Counted from the first letter of the stretch, positions 17,514 to 27,252 are shown. The stretch is 64,000 nt of DNA from Thermocladium sp. (GCA_023269935.1 JAGDXC010000009.1:30045-94044), one strand, 5' to 3'. Numbers and translations: made by a program. Notes: a model not told the origin generated them from the sequence alone.

Positions 17514-18827
17514 TTAAGGCCTAATGCGCCTCATGTCTCGCGGAAACGGAAGCGCATCCCTCACATGGTCAAGTCCGCATATCCACATGACTAACCTATC
17601 CATGCCTAATCCAAAACCCGCATGCTGAACAGACCCAAAGCGACGCAAATCCAGATACCAACCATAACTGCTCGGATCAAGTCCAAAGCGGCGAATCTTC
17701 TCAACCAATTCATTGTAGTTCTCTATACGTTCTCCTCCGCCCACCACCTCGCCATAACCCTCCGGAGCAAGAATATCAACACTTAGGGTAGTTTCTGGTC
17801 TTTGTGGATCATTCTTATGGTAAAAAGCCTTAACCACCTCCGGGAAATGATGAAGATGAATCGGCTTATCGAACTGCAGAGTTAAAGCCCTCTCCTCATC
17901 GGCCCCAATATCATCACCCCACTTTAAATTAATGCCTTTATTCTTTAATAGCTCCAAGGCCTCATCATAAGAAACCATTGGAAACGGAGGCTTAACTCTC
18001 TCCAAATACTCCGTCTTACGACCTATGACACTTAACTCCTCTAAATTGTTTTGAAGCACTTTATTGACCGCATTACTTATGACGCCCTCCCCCACTGTCA
18101 TGACATCACGTAATCCAGCCCATGCCATTTCCATTTCAGCATGCCAAAACTCCGTCAAGTGTCTCCTAGTCCTGGATTGCTCGGCCCTGAAGCTAGGTGC
18201 TATCGTGTATACCTTTTCCAATGAATAAATCAGCGCCTCCAAGTAGAATTGAGCACTTTGAGTCAAGTAAACAATGTCATTATTGAAATAGTCAACTTTA
18301 AACAATGTAGAACCCCCTTCAACTGCCGCAGATATGAAGGTTGGCGCATGTACTTCATAAAAACCATTGGACCTAAAATAATCATGAACCGCGGCAAATA
18401 TAGTGCTTCGTATCTTGAGCACAGCCTGCATTCTCCTACTCCGCACCCAGAGATGCCTTAGATCCAGGAGCAGTTCAGAGTCAGCATTAGCCGCATCCTC
18501 ATTTATTGGGAATTGCTCGCCTACGAATTCCCATAGAATCTTATCCACATGAAGCTCGACGCCCCCCGGCGCACGATCCTCCCTCTTAGTAACTCCACTA
18601 ACATAGAGAGATGATTCTATATTTAACTTGGATGCTTCAGCTGCCAATTCATCTGTGAAGATTGATTGTATTATACCAGTGGAGTCACGTATAACCAAGA
18701 ATACCTTATTCTTAAGCACTCGCTTCCTATAAACCCATCCTCTAATCACTACATGGGATCCCTCTGGCAATGAAAAAACTAATCGTATGGGCGTGGGAGC
18801 TGCATTTGGCAATGACATAATCATCAC
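17514..18827 (-). CDS. asnS: Asparagine--tRNA ligase
   Basis: Charges tRNA-Asn. It is a class IIb synthetase of about 437 residues with an N-terminal OB anticodon domain (VVIRGWVYRKRVLKNKVFLV). Motif 2 is FRAEQSRTRRHLTEFWHAE, and SRTRRHLTEFW is diagnostic for AsnRS rather than AspRS (which has the NTTRHLNE type). Motif 3 is GFGLGMDRLVMWI, and the C-terminal PFPRDMRR ending is present. The upstream zinc-ribbon gene's stop overlaps the start region. GTG 18827, ATG 18824 and ATG 18818 are all in frame and cannot be separated by sequence alone. Having a dedicated AsnRS means Asn-tRNA need not be made by transamidation. Confidence 0.93.
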   Translation of the reverse strand: MMIMSLPNAAPTPIRLVFSLPEGSHVVIRGWVYRKRVLKNKVFLVIRDSTGIIQSIFTDELAAEASKLNIESSLYVSGVTKREDRAPGGVELHVDKILWEFVGEQFPINEDAANADSELLLDLRHLWVRSRRMQAVLKIRSTIFAAVHDYFRSNGFYEVHAPTFISAAVEGGSTLFKVDYFNNDIVYLTQSAQFYLEALIYSLEKVYTIAPSFRAEQSRTRRHLTEFWHAEMEMAWAGLRDVMTVGEGVISNAVNKVLQNNLEELSVIGRKTEYLERVKPPFPMVSYDEALELLKNKGINLKWGDDIGADEERALTLQFDKPIHLHHFPEVVKAFYHKNDPQRPETTLSVDILAPEGYGEVVGGGERIENYNELVEKIRRFGLDPSSYGWYLDLRRFGSVQHAGFGLGMDRLVMWICGLDHVRDALPFPRDMRRIRP

Positions 18828-19132
18828 TCCTTGGGCGTTTCCTTAGCAATAGCGGAAATCACTAATTGTGATCCATCATGAGGACACTTCTCTGCATCTA
18901 TCTTACCTACATAATCGCCAATGTTAAATGCCCTCTTCTTCTCAAAACCACATTGAGGGCACTTCAATACCGCGAACTCAATTAATTGAGGATGCTGAGG
19001 TTGAGCGGAGCCAGTTATCTTTGCCATAAGTGACTTATTGAAAACCAAGTAATATAATAGAATTACTAAGGCAGCGAATACAGTAATGGATACCGCAACC
19101 GAGTAACTCATCACAAATGCATCGAATGACAT
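18824..19132 (-). CDS. Membrane-anchored zinc-ribbon protein
   Basis: A 102-residue protein with one N-terminal membrane segment (about residues 8-30, SYSVAVSITVFAALVILLYY). It is followed by a linker and a C-terminal zinc ribbon, C-P-Q-C-G-F...C-P-H-D. No named family is recognised. It lies between a DUF1512 gene (upstream, 49 nt gap) and asnS (4-nt overlap). TTTTAAAC at about 19155-19162 is roughly 26 nt from ATG 19132, so I use that start rather than in-frame codons 20 residues upstream. A cytosolic zinc ribbon tethered next to DUF1512, itself membrane-anchored, hints at a shared membrane complex; that is inference. Confidence 0.7.
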   Translation of the reverse strand: MSFDAFVMSYSVAVSITVFAALVILLYYLVFNKSLMAKITGSAQPQHPQLIEFAVLKCPQCGFEKKRAFNIGDYVGKIDAEKCPHDGSQLVISAIAKETPKE

Positions 19133-19181
19133 AGATCGCAGCCCCTTTTTGAAGTTTAAAACTTTGCTGTAGCTCAAACAA

Positions 19182-20363
19182 TTATTGAGCAACTCCTATT
19201 GTGTTGCCTACCCCGATGACGAGAACCTCATCGCCGGAGGAGGTGTATGTATCTATTATTTTTCGCAATCTATCAATGGCTGAATTCACGGCATCATCTA
19301 TTTGCTTCGTCATGGTGTTCAGAGCCTCAGCTTCACTCATTTTTATCAGTATAGCGTATAGGGGTATATTATGTCTAGATACCGTGGTTTCTATGTTGAA
19401 TTTCTCAGCTCCTATGCCGCCCATTGCAACGCCAAGCCCATCAGTTATTGTGCCAGTCTTTTCTCCCTCAAGCTTCAGTGCTGCGTCTATGGTTATTACG
19501 AGCCTCGGCTTTAAATTAATGGTCTCCAACAAATAATTAACTGCATCATCTAAGTGACCCACTGTTCCACCCGGTCCTTGCGCCTTCACCAAATATATCT
19601 TTCTTTGATTATAAATGCATTGACCTATATAGGTATCTGGCACCACGCTATCCATGGATGCCTTGCCTTGGCATGAACTATTCATAAAGCGATAGATGGT
19701 CAATGGACCGGCAGCATCGCCTATTGGTTGCCCCTTCACGAATGACGTTATGGAACCACTTAATGCATTGACCGCCTCCTTTAGGAAGGGCAGCATAAAT
19801 GTTAATTGATACAGCAAGTAGTAGCTCTTGTACTTAGAACTTAGCTTATAGTAGTGATCCACTACCTTATATATATAGTTTAGATTCCGTAGAACCTCAA
19901 CTGCATTAGTCATATTTTGAACCATAGGTTTATCCAAGTTAGGCATCATTCTCTTCACGTCGCCCTCTAATCTATCGCTATACATGTTTATTAGATACTT
20001 CAACTTCCTAACTAATCCCTCGGTTTCTATATTTGTAGGGTCAATCACAACTAAGTCCATTAAATTGCGCAGTTCATTCTTGACCTTGTCGCTATCCACG
20101 GTAGAGCCATCCTTGGCCATGACTTGATTAACTGCGCCTAGGAATTGAGAGATACCATTTGTTATGGTGGCGCTCAACTGCTGTAAAAAACCATTTATTT
20201 GCATTTGAAAACGCATTAATTGTAGATACTCATAAAGAAATGGGAAAATACCGAAATACACAACGAATAATAGCAGGTTAAATATCCAGTACTCTGTTGT
20301 ACTAGAGCCGCCTCCGCCCAGCAACTGGAACGCCGCCAATATATACATTACTAATCGATTCAC
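19182..20363 (-). CDS. DUF1512 archaeal membrane-associated protein
   Basis: A 393-residue protein recognised as DUF1512, an archaea-specific family of unknown function. The N-terminus carries one membrane segment (about residues 24-45). A long helical region follows with several FLQQLSATITNGISQFLGAV-like amphipathic stretches. The C-terminal domain has the family-typical VKAQGPGGTVGHLDDAVNYLL, LVITIDAALKLEGEKTGTI and DGLGVAMGGIGAEKF blocks, ending near EVLVIGVGNTIGV. The Gly-rich motifs look like a nucleotide or metal-binding fold but no catalytic assignment is possible. The membrane zinc-ribbon gene and asnS follow on the same strand. Confidence 0.8.
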   Translation of the reverse strand: MNRLVMYILAAFQLLGGGGSSTTEYWIFNLLLFVVYFGIFPFLYEYLQLMRFQMQINGFLQQLSATITNGISQFLGAVNQVMAKDGSTVDSDKVKNELRNLMDLVVIDPTNIETEGLVRKLKYLINMYSDRLEGDVKRMMPNLDKPMVQNMTNAVEVLRNLNYIYKVVDHYYKLSSKYKSYYLLYQLTFMLPFLKEAVNALSGSITSFVKGQPIGDAAGPLTIYRFMNSSCQGKASMDSVVPDTYIGQCIYNQRKIYLVKAQGPGGTVGHLDDAVNYLLETINLKPRLVITIDAALKLEGEKTGTITDGLGVAMGGIGAEKFNIETTVSRHNIPLYAILIKMSEAEALNTMTKQIDDAVNSAIDRLRKIIDTYTSSGDEVLVIGVGNTIGVAQ

Positions 20364-20492
20364 AAGCTATAAACCGCTTAAAAACGTTACGATACTCAAT
20401 GAGAGAAATTAAGTTCTCCTTCTCAAAATGAGTTAACATACCAGATTAACGCAGCCCCTATATTTATTAATCATCTGCTACAATTAGATAAT

Positions 20493-21950
20493 GTGAAGCC
20501 TGCCTTCGTTTCCAGGAAGGGAGTAGTCACAAGCGAACACCCGTTCTCATCCATCGTTGGACTAAGCATACTCGAGAAAGGCGGTAATGCTATTGACGCA
20601 GCGGTGGCTGTGTCATTCATGTTAGCGGTTAGCCAACCGGCATTAAATGGATTGGGAGGTGACTTCATGGCAATGATATATAATGAGAAAAGCGGCAAAG
20701 TTGAATTCATTAACGGGAGTGGATGGGCGCCACGACGGTTAACTAAGGAAATTATAGTCGAAAAATTTAATGGAGATATGCCGCGTTATGGTCCATTATC
20801 AATCGTAGTGCCGGGCATGGTAATGAGTACATATTCTCTTTGGAAACAATATGGGTCAATGGAGTGGAAGAACCTCCTTCAGCCAGCAGCGCAAGTCGCT
20901 GCTAATGGATTGCCTGTATCGCCTAGGCTTGAATTAACCACGAGGAACATAAACGAGACATTTCACGACCATGAAACAATGAATGTGTATGCTGCGCCTA
21001 GGTGGGGAAGAATAAATATGCAGAGACTGGCCAATACCATACAAGCCATAGGAGAAAATGGACCCTCATTCTTTTATCGAGATGTGGGTCAAGCTATAAC
21101 CGATTACGTAAACTCAATGGGAGGCGTATTTAGCTATGATGACTTCACCGAGTACTTGCCTGAATGGAGGGAACCGCTTAGCATTGAGTATAGAGGCAAT
21201 AAAATATATGAATCGCCGCCAAATAGCCAAGGCATAACTACGCTATTGATATTGAAAGAGATAGATAGAAGAAATGCTCCTCTTCAAGGTTCAAGTAAGG
21301 TTAAGGTATTCACAGAGATTTACAGGCATGCATATTCCATAAGGGATTCTTATATAGGAGACCCCAGGTATGTAGATATTCCAATAAATAAGATACTCGA
21401 CGATGAGGTATTCCTGAGCAGCATGAAGCGGCTCCATGATGGGGACACCACGAACTTCGTTGTGACGGATGCGGAGGGAAATATAGTTTCAGCAATCCAA
21501 AGCCTTTATCATCCATTTGGCTCCAGAATAACTGAACCAACATATCAAGTAACGCTGAATAACAGGGCCAGCGACTTCAAGATGAGCGGCCCAAATGAGG
21601 TGGGACCACGTAAGCGGCCACTACATACTTTATCATCGATAATAGTTGAAAAAAATGGAAAGCCCACATTAGCTCTAGGAATAAGTGGAGGACACTTCAG
21701 GCCACAACAACATGCCATGCTATTAACAAACATCATAGACCTAGGAATGGATATTGTGGAAGCCATTGATGCACCTAGATTCCTATGGGATGGGACCGAG
21801 GTATTTGCAGAGGACGGAGTGGATGCAGAAGTTCGCAAGATTCGATATCCAGGTGCAACTGGTGTGGCCCATGCAATTCAATTCATCAATGATGAAAAGA
21901 TAGGTTATGCCGATATACGCGGCGATGGGATAGCCCTTGGCCAATATTAA
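20493..21950 (+). CDS. ggt: Gamma-glutamyltransferase family N-terminal nucleophile hydrolase
   Basis: Self-cleaving Ntn hydrolase that transfers or hydrolyses gamma-glutamyl groups. The large-subunit region shows GGNAIDAAVAVSFMLAVSQP and NGLGGDFMAMIYNEKSG. The predicted nucleophile is the second Thr in DGDTTNFVVTDAEGN (about residue 319), where autoprocessing would release the small subunit. SRITEPTYQVTLNNRASDF and LHTLSSIIVEKNGKP follow. At 485 residues it is shorter than bacterial GGT (about 550) and has no signal peptide, so it is probably cytosolic. GTG 20493 lies about 27 nt after TATTTATTAA (20461-20470). The physiological substrate is uncertain, since archaea of this group generally lack glutathione. 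Confidence 0.88.
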   Translation: MKPAFVSRKGVVTSEHPFSSIVGLSILEKGGNAIDAAVAVSFMLAVSQPALNGLGGDFMAMIYNEKSGKVEFINGSGWAPRRLTKEIIVEKFNGDMPRYGPLSIVVPGMVMSTYSLWKQYGSMEWKNLLQPAAQVAANGLPVSPRLELTTRNINETFHDHETMNVYAAPRWGRINMQRLANTIQAIGENGPSFFYRDVGQAITDYVNSMGGVFSYDDFTEYLPEWREPLSIEYRGNKIYESPPNSQGITTLLILKEIDRRNAPLQGSSKVKVFTEIYRHAYSIRDSYIGDPRYVDIPINKILDDEVFLSSMKRLHDGDTTNFVVTDAEGNIVSAIQSLYHPFGSRITEPTYQVTLNNRASDFKMSGPNEVGPRKRPLHTLSSIIVEKNGKPTLALGISGGHFRPQQHAMLLTNIIDLGMDIVEAIDAPRFLWDGTEVFAEDGVDAEVRKIRYPGATGVAHAIQFINDEKIGYADIRGDGIALGQY

Positions 21951-22056
21951 TTCAATGACAGAATCAACCTATTTTGGATCAGCAGCATTAAGCTCCAAAA
22001 TATGCAATAATAACTGAGGAAAGGTAAAGTATCTTACGTATCTATGGATATCTATA

Positions 22057-23253
22057 TCATATAATTGCGAGTAAGCCAATTATTCCCCCAATTATTATTA
22101 TGATAGTCATGGCCCAATATAGAGCGGATTCCCAGGATTTATATGGAGCGCCCTTCATCACTTTCGAATCTGCGACTAATCGACCCAACACGTATAGTGA
22201 TGGTATTATTATTATTGTATAAGATACCATTAGATCGAGCACTAGTTCCACGTAATTATTATAGGATATTACTAATAAAAGGGCTGGGAGGCTTTCAAGC
22301 AGGTAAATGATTAGAAATGATTTTCTAGATGTATGCCCGATTGCCTCCAGGACTCCCCAAGCAGAGGCCATAGAAATAACCACGAGTGCCAAAAAGCCAG
22401 CCGCCAAGAATCCGAACGCCAATATTAGGGGCGCCAGCGAACCGAATGGAGCTAAGGCATTAGATAATTCGGTTACGTTCAGAAAGTCATTAACCATATT
22501 TAGGTGTAAGCCATCTATTACTATCATGGCCATTAGTATTTCCGACACAATTGCTCCAATTAGCGTCTCCAATCTTTCCATTTTTAAATCACTCCTCCGC
22601 AATTTCTTTCTTGAATCAGCACCAGAGTGAAAATACAGCATCCAAGGCATTATTACTGCACCTATATTTGCAGCAAGCAAATAATCAAAGGATGGATTAC
22701 CATATGGTTGAAGAGGCGATAAGCCGCTTAGCAATAATGATGGATTCGGCCTAAATAATAGGGCAGAGGCAACTATGCTGGCGACAAGCATGAGACTTAT
22801 GGGAAGCATAACTATTTCAGCCTTTCTATAACTACTGAATAATACAACAATTGCATGAACTAAATATAATATCAATAACATTGGAATTAATGGAAGACCT
22901 AAAAGAAGTACTCCAATGGCCATGCCTGCATATTCGGCCACATACTCTAAAAAGTCGGCCACAGCCATGGGAATAGCCAATAAAGCCGCGACTCTACTAC
23001 CATATCTAGTCCTCACTGCTTCTCCTAGCCCAAGGCCACCAACAGTGCCTAGACGACCTGCAGCATCCTGAATTATAAATAATGGAACGGTCAGTATAAG
23101 CATCACAAAGATCATTCTATATCCCCAAGTGGCGCCAGACTGAAGCGCAGTGATTATGCTAGCTATATCTATGTCGGCCATCATGACGAGCCAAGCTGGG
23201 CCAAAGACATATAATTGGCGTCTTATTCCCTCCATATCCACGCGTAAATTCAC
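22057..23253 (-). CDS. NRAMP-superfamily transporter with altered metal-site motifs
   Basis: An 11-helix-like membrane protein of 398 residues whose N-terminal GPAWLVMMADIDIASIITAL aligns with the NRAMP TM1 region. In canonical members the DPGN motif binds Mn/Fe; here the corresponding residues read D-I-A-S. In the TM6 region the usual M-P-H is M-P-W (IGAVIMPWMLYFHSG). The rest (GWGYRMIF-like helix end, AAGRLGTVGGLGLGE, DFLEYVAEYAGMAIG) keeps the superfamily pattern. It may move a different ion, such as Mg, or a non-metal. GTG 23253 is used; ATG 23235 is possible. It is divergent from sdhA across about 190 nt. Confidence 0.8.
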   Translation of the reverse strand: MNLRVDMEGIRRQLYVFGPAWLVMMADIDIASIITALQSGATWGYRMIFVMLILTVPLFIIQDAAGRLGTVGGLGLGEAVRTRYGSRVAALLAIPMAVADFLEYVAEYAGMAIGVLLLGLPLIPMLLILYLVHAIVVLFSSYRKAEIVMLPISLMLVASIVASALLFRPNPSLLLSGLSPLQPYGNPSFDYLLAANIGAVIMPWMLYFHSGADSRKKLRRSDLKMERLETLIGAIVSEILMAMIVIDGLHLNMVNDFLNVTELSNALAPFGSLAPLILAFGFLAAGFLALVVISMASAWGVLEAIGHTSRKSFLIIYLLESLPALLLVISYNNYVELVLDLMVSYTIIIIPSLYVLGRLVADSKVMKGAPYKSWESALYWAMTIIIIIGGIIGLLAII

Positions 23254-23447
23254 GAAAAGGGTTATTGACTAAATGAAAATAAATGTTTCCCATGATACCG
23301 CTAACAGGAACACAGCCAAGGAGGTATAATTCCACCCATAGAACCAAATAAACCAAGCATGCCTTGGTGGAGATTACTTAGATATTCTACGATAGTTCTA
23401 TACTTAATCAATGCCAAGACGGAATTTTTATAAACAAGAATTAATGC

Positions 23448-25211
23448 GTGGCTGCTATGGTGGAGGTATTAAAGTACGACGTATTAATCCTTGGCTCCGG
23501 TCTCGCCGGATTACGAGCAGCATTTGAGGCCGCCAGGATATCCGGCGGAAAAATAAGGATAGCGGTTGTATCTAAGGTTCACGCCATGAGAAGCCACTCT
23601 GTCTCAGCGGAGGGTGGAGCCAGTGCAGTGCTTTATCCTAAGGAGAACGGCGATAGTTTAGACCTCCATGGATACGATACTGCTAAAGGAAGTGATTTCT
23701 TGGCCGATCAAGATGCTATAGAACTATTAGTACAAACGGCGCCTCAGGAAATAAAGTTCCTGGATCACTTGGGAGTACCATGGTCTCGCGATCCCCAGGG
23801 AAAAATCTTACAAAGACCATTTGGAGGCATGACCATACCAAGAACTACCTTTGCACAAGATAAAACAGGCTTCTTCTTGTTAAGCACATTATATGACAAT
23901 ACCTTGAGATTCGGCAATATAGATATGCTTCATGAACATTTCGCTACATCCATTATTCTTGAGAATGGGGTATTCAAAGGCATAACCGCTATTGACTTAA
24001 AGACCGGTGAATTCAAGGTGATATTAGCTAAGGCAGGTATAATAGCCACGGGGGGCAATGGCAGAGTATATGGATTCACAACCATGGCTCACTCCTCCAC
24101 AGGAGATGGTTATAGCCTCGCGTATAGGGCCGGCATACCGCTAAAGGACTTCGAGTTCCCTCAGTTCCATCCAACCGCATTAGTACCCAATGGAATATTG
24201 ATAACAGAGGGAGCAAGAGGGGAAGGAGGATACTTGGTTAATAAGGATGGAGAACGATTCATGAAGAGATACGCGCCAAGTAGAATGGAACTAGCACCAC
24301 GCGATATAGTGAGCCGTTCAATAATAACAGAGATAAACCAAGGACGAGGATTCATGGATGAGGAGAGCGGGCTTGGCTATGTATTGCTCGACTTAAGGCA
24401 CCTTGGGGAGGAACGATTAAATAAACGGTTGCCCATGATTCGCGAGATCTCTATAAAGACCATAGGCGTTGATCCTGTTGACGAACCTATTCCAGTCAGG
24501 CCGGCTATGCATTACATGATGGGTGGCATTCATGTGGATCTAAAGGGGCAAGTATATATTGATGCAGAGAAAAAGATACCCAACTTATGGGCAGCCGGAG
24601 AAGCAGCTAATGTAAGCGTTCATGGCGCTAATAGGCTTGGAAGCAATTCATTAAGCGAGTGCCTAGTTTGGGGTCACTTCACCGGCGAAGCAGCTGCTAA
24701 ATATGCAATGACTACATCCATCGAACTGGAATATAATGGATATGTTAAGGATGCCGCAGAGAAAGAGGAGAAGCGGATATTTGATGGATTGCTCCACAAG
24801 GAAACCAATGCGGAAAATCCGTATGATATCAAGCACGAAATGAATAAGATAATGGATACTTATGTATATGTATTTAGGGAAAAGAGCGGGCTTGAGGAAG
24901 CATACTCCTCTTTAAAGAAACTAAGGGAGAGATTCAATAATTCAAGGATAGAAGATAGAGGATTAATATATAACCAGAACCTAAAGGATCTAATGGAAAT
25001 AGACTTCCTACTGGAGCAAGCAGAAATAATAACGCTAGGCGCATTAAATAGAACGGAATCCAGGGGAGCACATGCAAGAATAGATTACCCGAAGCGTGAC
25101 GACGTTAATTGGCTAAAGCATACCTTGGCATTCTACACGAAGGAAGGCCCGAGCTTCTCATATATACCTGTAAAGATCACAAAGTGGAAACCGGAGGAAC
25201 GCAAGTATTAA
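23448..25211 (+). CDS. sdhA: Succinate dehydrogenase / fumarate reductase flavoprotein subunit
   Basis: The catalytic FAD subunit of complex II. The 587-residue chain has the dinucleotide motif [16 protein letters not shown] (residues 16-31). The [12 protein letters not shown] stretch contains the His that usually binds FAD covalently, and [21 protein letters not shown] and [16 protein letters not shown] are substrate-site segments. [20 protein letters not shown] completes the set. The other subunits (SdhB, C, D) are not next to it, which is unusual since they normally form an operon. GTG 23448 lies about 20 nt after TTTTTATAAAC (23424-23434); ATG 23457 is the alternative start. L-aspartate oxidase is a less likely reading because the C-terminal domain length fits SdhA. 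Confidence 0.92.
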   Translation: MAAMVEVLKYDVLILGSGLAGLRAAFEAARISGGKIRIAVVSKVHAMRSHSVSAEGGASAVLYPKENGDSLDLHGYDTAKGSDFLADQDAIELLVQTAPQEIKFLDHLGVPWSRDPQGKILQRPFGGMTIPRTTFAQDKTGFFLLSTLYDNTLRFGNIDMLHEHFATSIILENGVFKGITAIDLKTGEFKVILAKAGIIATGGNGRVYGFTTMAHSSTGDGYSLAYRAGIPLKDFEFPQFHPTALVPNGILITEGARGEGGYLVNKDGERFMKRYAPSRMELAPRDIVSRSIITEINQGRGFMDEESGLGYVLLDLRHLGEERLNKRLPMIREISIKTIGVDPVDEPIPVRPAMHYMMGGIHVDLKGQVYIDAEKKIPNLWAAGEAANVSVHGANRLGSNSLSECLVWGHFTGEAAAKYAMTTSIELEYNGYVKDAAEKEEKRIFDGLLHKETNAENPYDIKHEMNKIMDTYVYVFREKSGLEEAYSSLKKLRERFNNSRIEDRGLIYNQNLKDLMEIDFLLEQAEIITLGALNRTESRGAHARIDYPKRDDVNWLKHTLAFYTKEGPSFSYIPVKITKWKPEERKY

Positions 25212-25255
25212 ATGCAAAACCTTTTACAGTATATATTAAAATGGACGGAGATCTC

Positions 25256-26395
25256 TTACTGCTGATTGTCTTGTGCCTCCAATGTCGTTACTGGATATTG
25301 AAGTATTGCCGCGTATCCTCCGAATGTTTCGTCGAGCATCTTAGACTCCTCGACGGCTTTTGGAATGACCTCTACCTTTATTCCCTTCTTGTCTCCTTCA
25401 ACAACTAAGTTAAGTATTTCCTCTTCTCCCACGTTCTCGCTGACCAGTATTATCCTTGCGGCTCCATACTTCAAGGCCTTCATTGTGGACTCCTTGCCAA
25501 ATACGACATAATTGCTTTTGCGGACGGCGTACTCCATTAATGTTTCAAGAAGTTCCTTGGCGTGGACATATTCATTGTCCTTAATATGATCGCTAGCTTT
25601 CCTAATCGTCTCTATTACCCCATATTCATCCGGGCAACAAGCATCAACTATAGCTATTACTTTATCCTTTAATCTATAATCCAATGCATCCTCCTTCAGG
25701 AAATCCTCTTTTGTGGGACCAGGACCTGAGACTATTATTCCCTTTAAATCATTTATTTTAAGGAATATTTCATTAGCGGAATCGGCGAGCATTTTGTAGA
25801 ATACCTCGGCCAAGTGCTCTGTTTGTCTCTTGTATCTAAGCGCTGATTGCCCGCCTGCGCTATGCTTATTTGGGACAAAGAATTGAACTTTTTTCACTAT
25901 TTCCCAGTAGTTTCCGCGAAGTAGCGCTATAACGGCTTCTCCTCGTTCCACTATTATTATGCCGTATGTAGATGTAGTATTCGCGCCTTCCTCAAGAAGC
26001 TCCGTATGGAACGTCATATCACATATATATTTGAATGTGCTTATCTTGAATGGTGGAATCACAACATATGATACCCAAGTATAGTTGCCTGGAGATATCA
26101 TGTGGAAGCCGGCGAATACGACTAATCCATTTGGAGGGGCCTTAGGGGTTCCTTTAAGCATGCCTATTATTCTATCAATTGCATCCTGAACATGATTTCT
26201 TGTTGTTTTATCCTTTATATTACCTGAAACAGCCCACTCCTCTCTAAGCATGTTAACTATATCTGGTATGGGCCTATCTCCATTAATATACAGCGTGACT
26301 AAAGTGGTAGCGTATCCCCTATACTTCTTTAACATTGATATGAGGATCTTAAGCTCATTAATTGATTTTATTCCAGTGCATCCATCCTTAATCAC
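25256..26395 (-). CDS. prf1: Peptide chain release factor aRF1
   Basis: Recognises all three stop codons and triggers peptidyl-tRNA hydrolysis. The 379-residue protein keeps the catalytic GGQ in NKHSAGGQSALRYKR (about residues 175-189), and the central and C-terminal eRF1 domains with DACCPDEYGVIETIRKA. In domain 1 the stop-decoding NIKS motif reads NIKD (VSGNIKDKTTRNHV), a substitution at the fourth position. GTG 26395 is about 23 nt downstream of TTTATAAA (26413-26420), so a leaderless GTG start is likely. It is convergent with sdhA: stops are only 44 nt apart. Confidence 0.94.
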   Translation of the reverse strand: MIKDGCTGIKSINELKILISMLKKYRGYATTLVTLYINGDRPIPDIVNMLREEWAVSGNIKDKTTRNHVQDAIDRIIGMLKGTPKAPPNGLVVFAGFHMISPGNYTWVSYVVIPPFKISTFKYICDMTFHTELLEEGANTTSTYGIIIVERGEAVIALLRGNYWEIVKKVQFFVPNKHSAGGQSALRYKRQTEHLAEVFYKMLADSANEIFLKINDLKGIIVSGPGPTKEDFLKEDALDYRLKDKVIAIVDACCPDEYGVIETIRKASDHIKDNEYVHAKELLETLMEYAVRKSNYVVFGKESTMKALKYGAARIILVSENVGEEEILNLVVEGDKKGIKVEVIPKAVEESKMLDETFGGYAAILQYPVTTLEAQDNQQ

Positions 26396-26437
26396 ATTCG
26401 ATATATAGCAACCCTTTATAAACCTTACTAAACTCAG

Positions 26438-26483
26438 TCAGGGGTGAAACTATCACCACTCAAGCCGGAAACCTAATCATCAC
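26438..26483 (-). ncRNA. Candidate C/D box methylation-guide sRNA
   Basis: On the minus strand, box C GTGATGA (26477-26483) is followed by a 13-nt guide (26464-26476) and a degenerate D' TTGA (26460-26463). Then come a 3-nt spacer, C' GTGATAG (26450-26456), an 8-nt guide TTTCACCC (26442-26449) and box D CTGA (26438-26441). The total of 46 nt and this order are those of archaeal double-guide C/D sRNAs. A TATA-like TTTAATA (about 26508-26514) would start transcription a few bases before box C. The D guide is complementary to GGGTGAAA. From memory this occurs in the conserved GGGGTGAAAT segment of archaeal 16S rRNA near E. coli position 690. That target assignment is inference. Confidence 0.55.
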
Positions 26484-26547
26484 TAAATGGATCCGAGCAA
26501 CGCCGATTATTAAACTTTAATGAACCAAAGCGTAAATCTTGGGGCCG

Positions 26548-27252
26548 TTAACGGCCGAACCTCCTCTCGCGACCAGCATAGAAATTCAATGCATCAATTA
26601 GATCATCCCTACCAAAATCCGGCCAATACTTACTGGTGAAATACATCTCAGCATAGGCAGCCTCTAATGGAAAGAAATTGCTTAATCTATACTCGCCGCC
26701 CGTCCTTATCACTAGATCGATGGTGGGATATGGCATAAATGATGTAGGTAAGTACTTGAATAAGTCATTATCGCTTATCTCGCTCCTAGAACCAATAATG
26801 TTGTTAACCATATCCACCACAGATTGGATGCCGCCATATGCAATCGCCAAGTTAAGGAAATGATCATTATAATTGCTTGTTACCTTCATAGCAGCCATTA
26901 TCTCGTTGACCACGCCCTGAGGGAGATTCCTCCATCTACCTATTGCAGTTATCCGCACCCTATTATTATGGATCCTTGGATCATTTCTGGTCTTTATTAA
27001 TTTATTGATCAGCAATTCATACACTATATTCTTCTCAATTTCACTTCTATTCAACAGATTCTCCAGTGACAATACATAAACAGTAACGGCCTTTATCCCC
27101 ATCTCTATAGCCCAATCCAGGAAATCCTCCACCTTATCCGCACCTATTCTGTAAGCCGATAAGAAATCGGTATTATTCTTCTTTGCCCATCTCCTATTAC
27201 CATCAGGTATCACACCTATATGCAACGGAAGCTTCGAAAATCCTTGACCCAT
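26548..27252 (-). CDS. uppS: cis-Prenyltransferase (polyprenyl diphosphate synthase, UppS-like)
   Basis: Condenses isopentenyl diphosphate units in cis to make the long-chain polyprenyl phosphate carrier used in N-glycosylation. The 234-residue protein has the catalytic IPDGNRRWAKK (residues 15-25, Asp for diphosphate/Mg). It also has TVYVLSLENLLNRSEIE, NLAIAYGGIQSVVDM, and the IPP-binding IDLVIRTGGEYRLSNFF / EMYFTSKYWPDF region. Length matches the family (230-260). It is expressed alone, with TTTAAATTAATAAATT about 25 nt upstream of ATG 27252. Confidence 0.93.
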   Translation of the reverse strand: MGQGFSKLPLHIGVIPDGNRRWAKKNNTDFLSAYRIGADKVEDFLDWAIEMGIKAVTVYVLSLENLLNRSEIEKNIVYELLINKLIKTRNDPRIHNNRVRITAIGRWRNLPQGVVNEIMAAMKVTSNYNDHFLNLAIAYGGIQSVVDMVNNIIGSRSEISDNDLFKYLPTSFMPYPTIDLVIRTGGEYRLSNFFPLEAAYAEMYFTSKYWPDFGRDDLIDALNFYAGRERRFGR

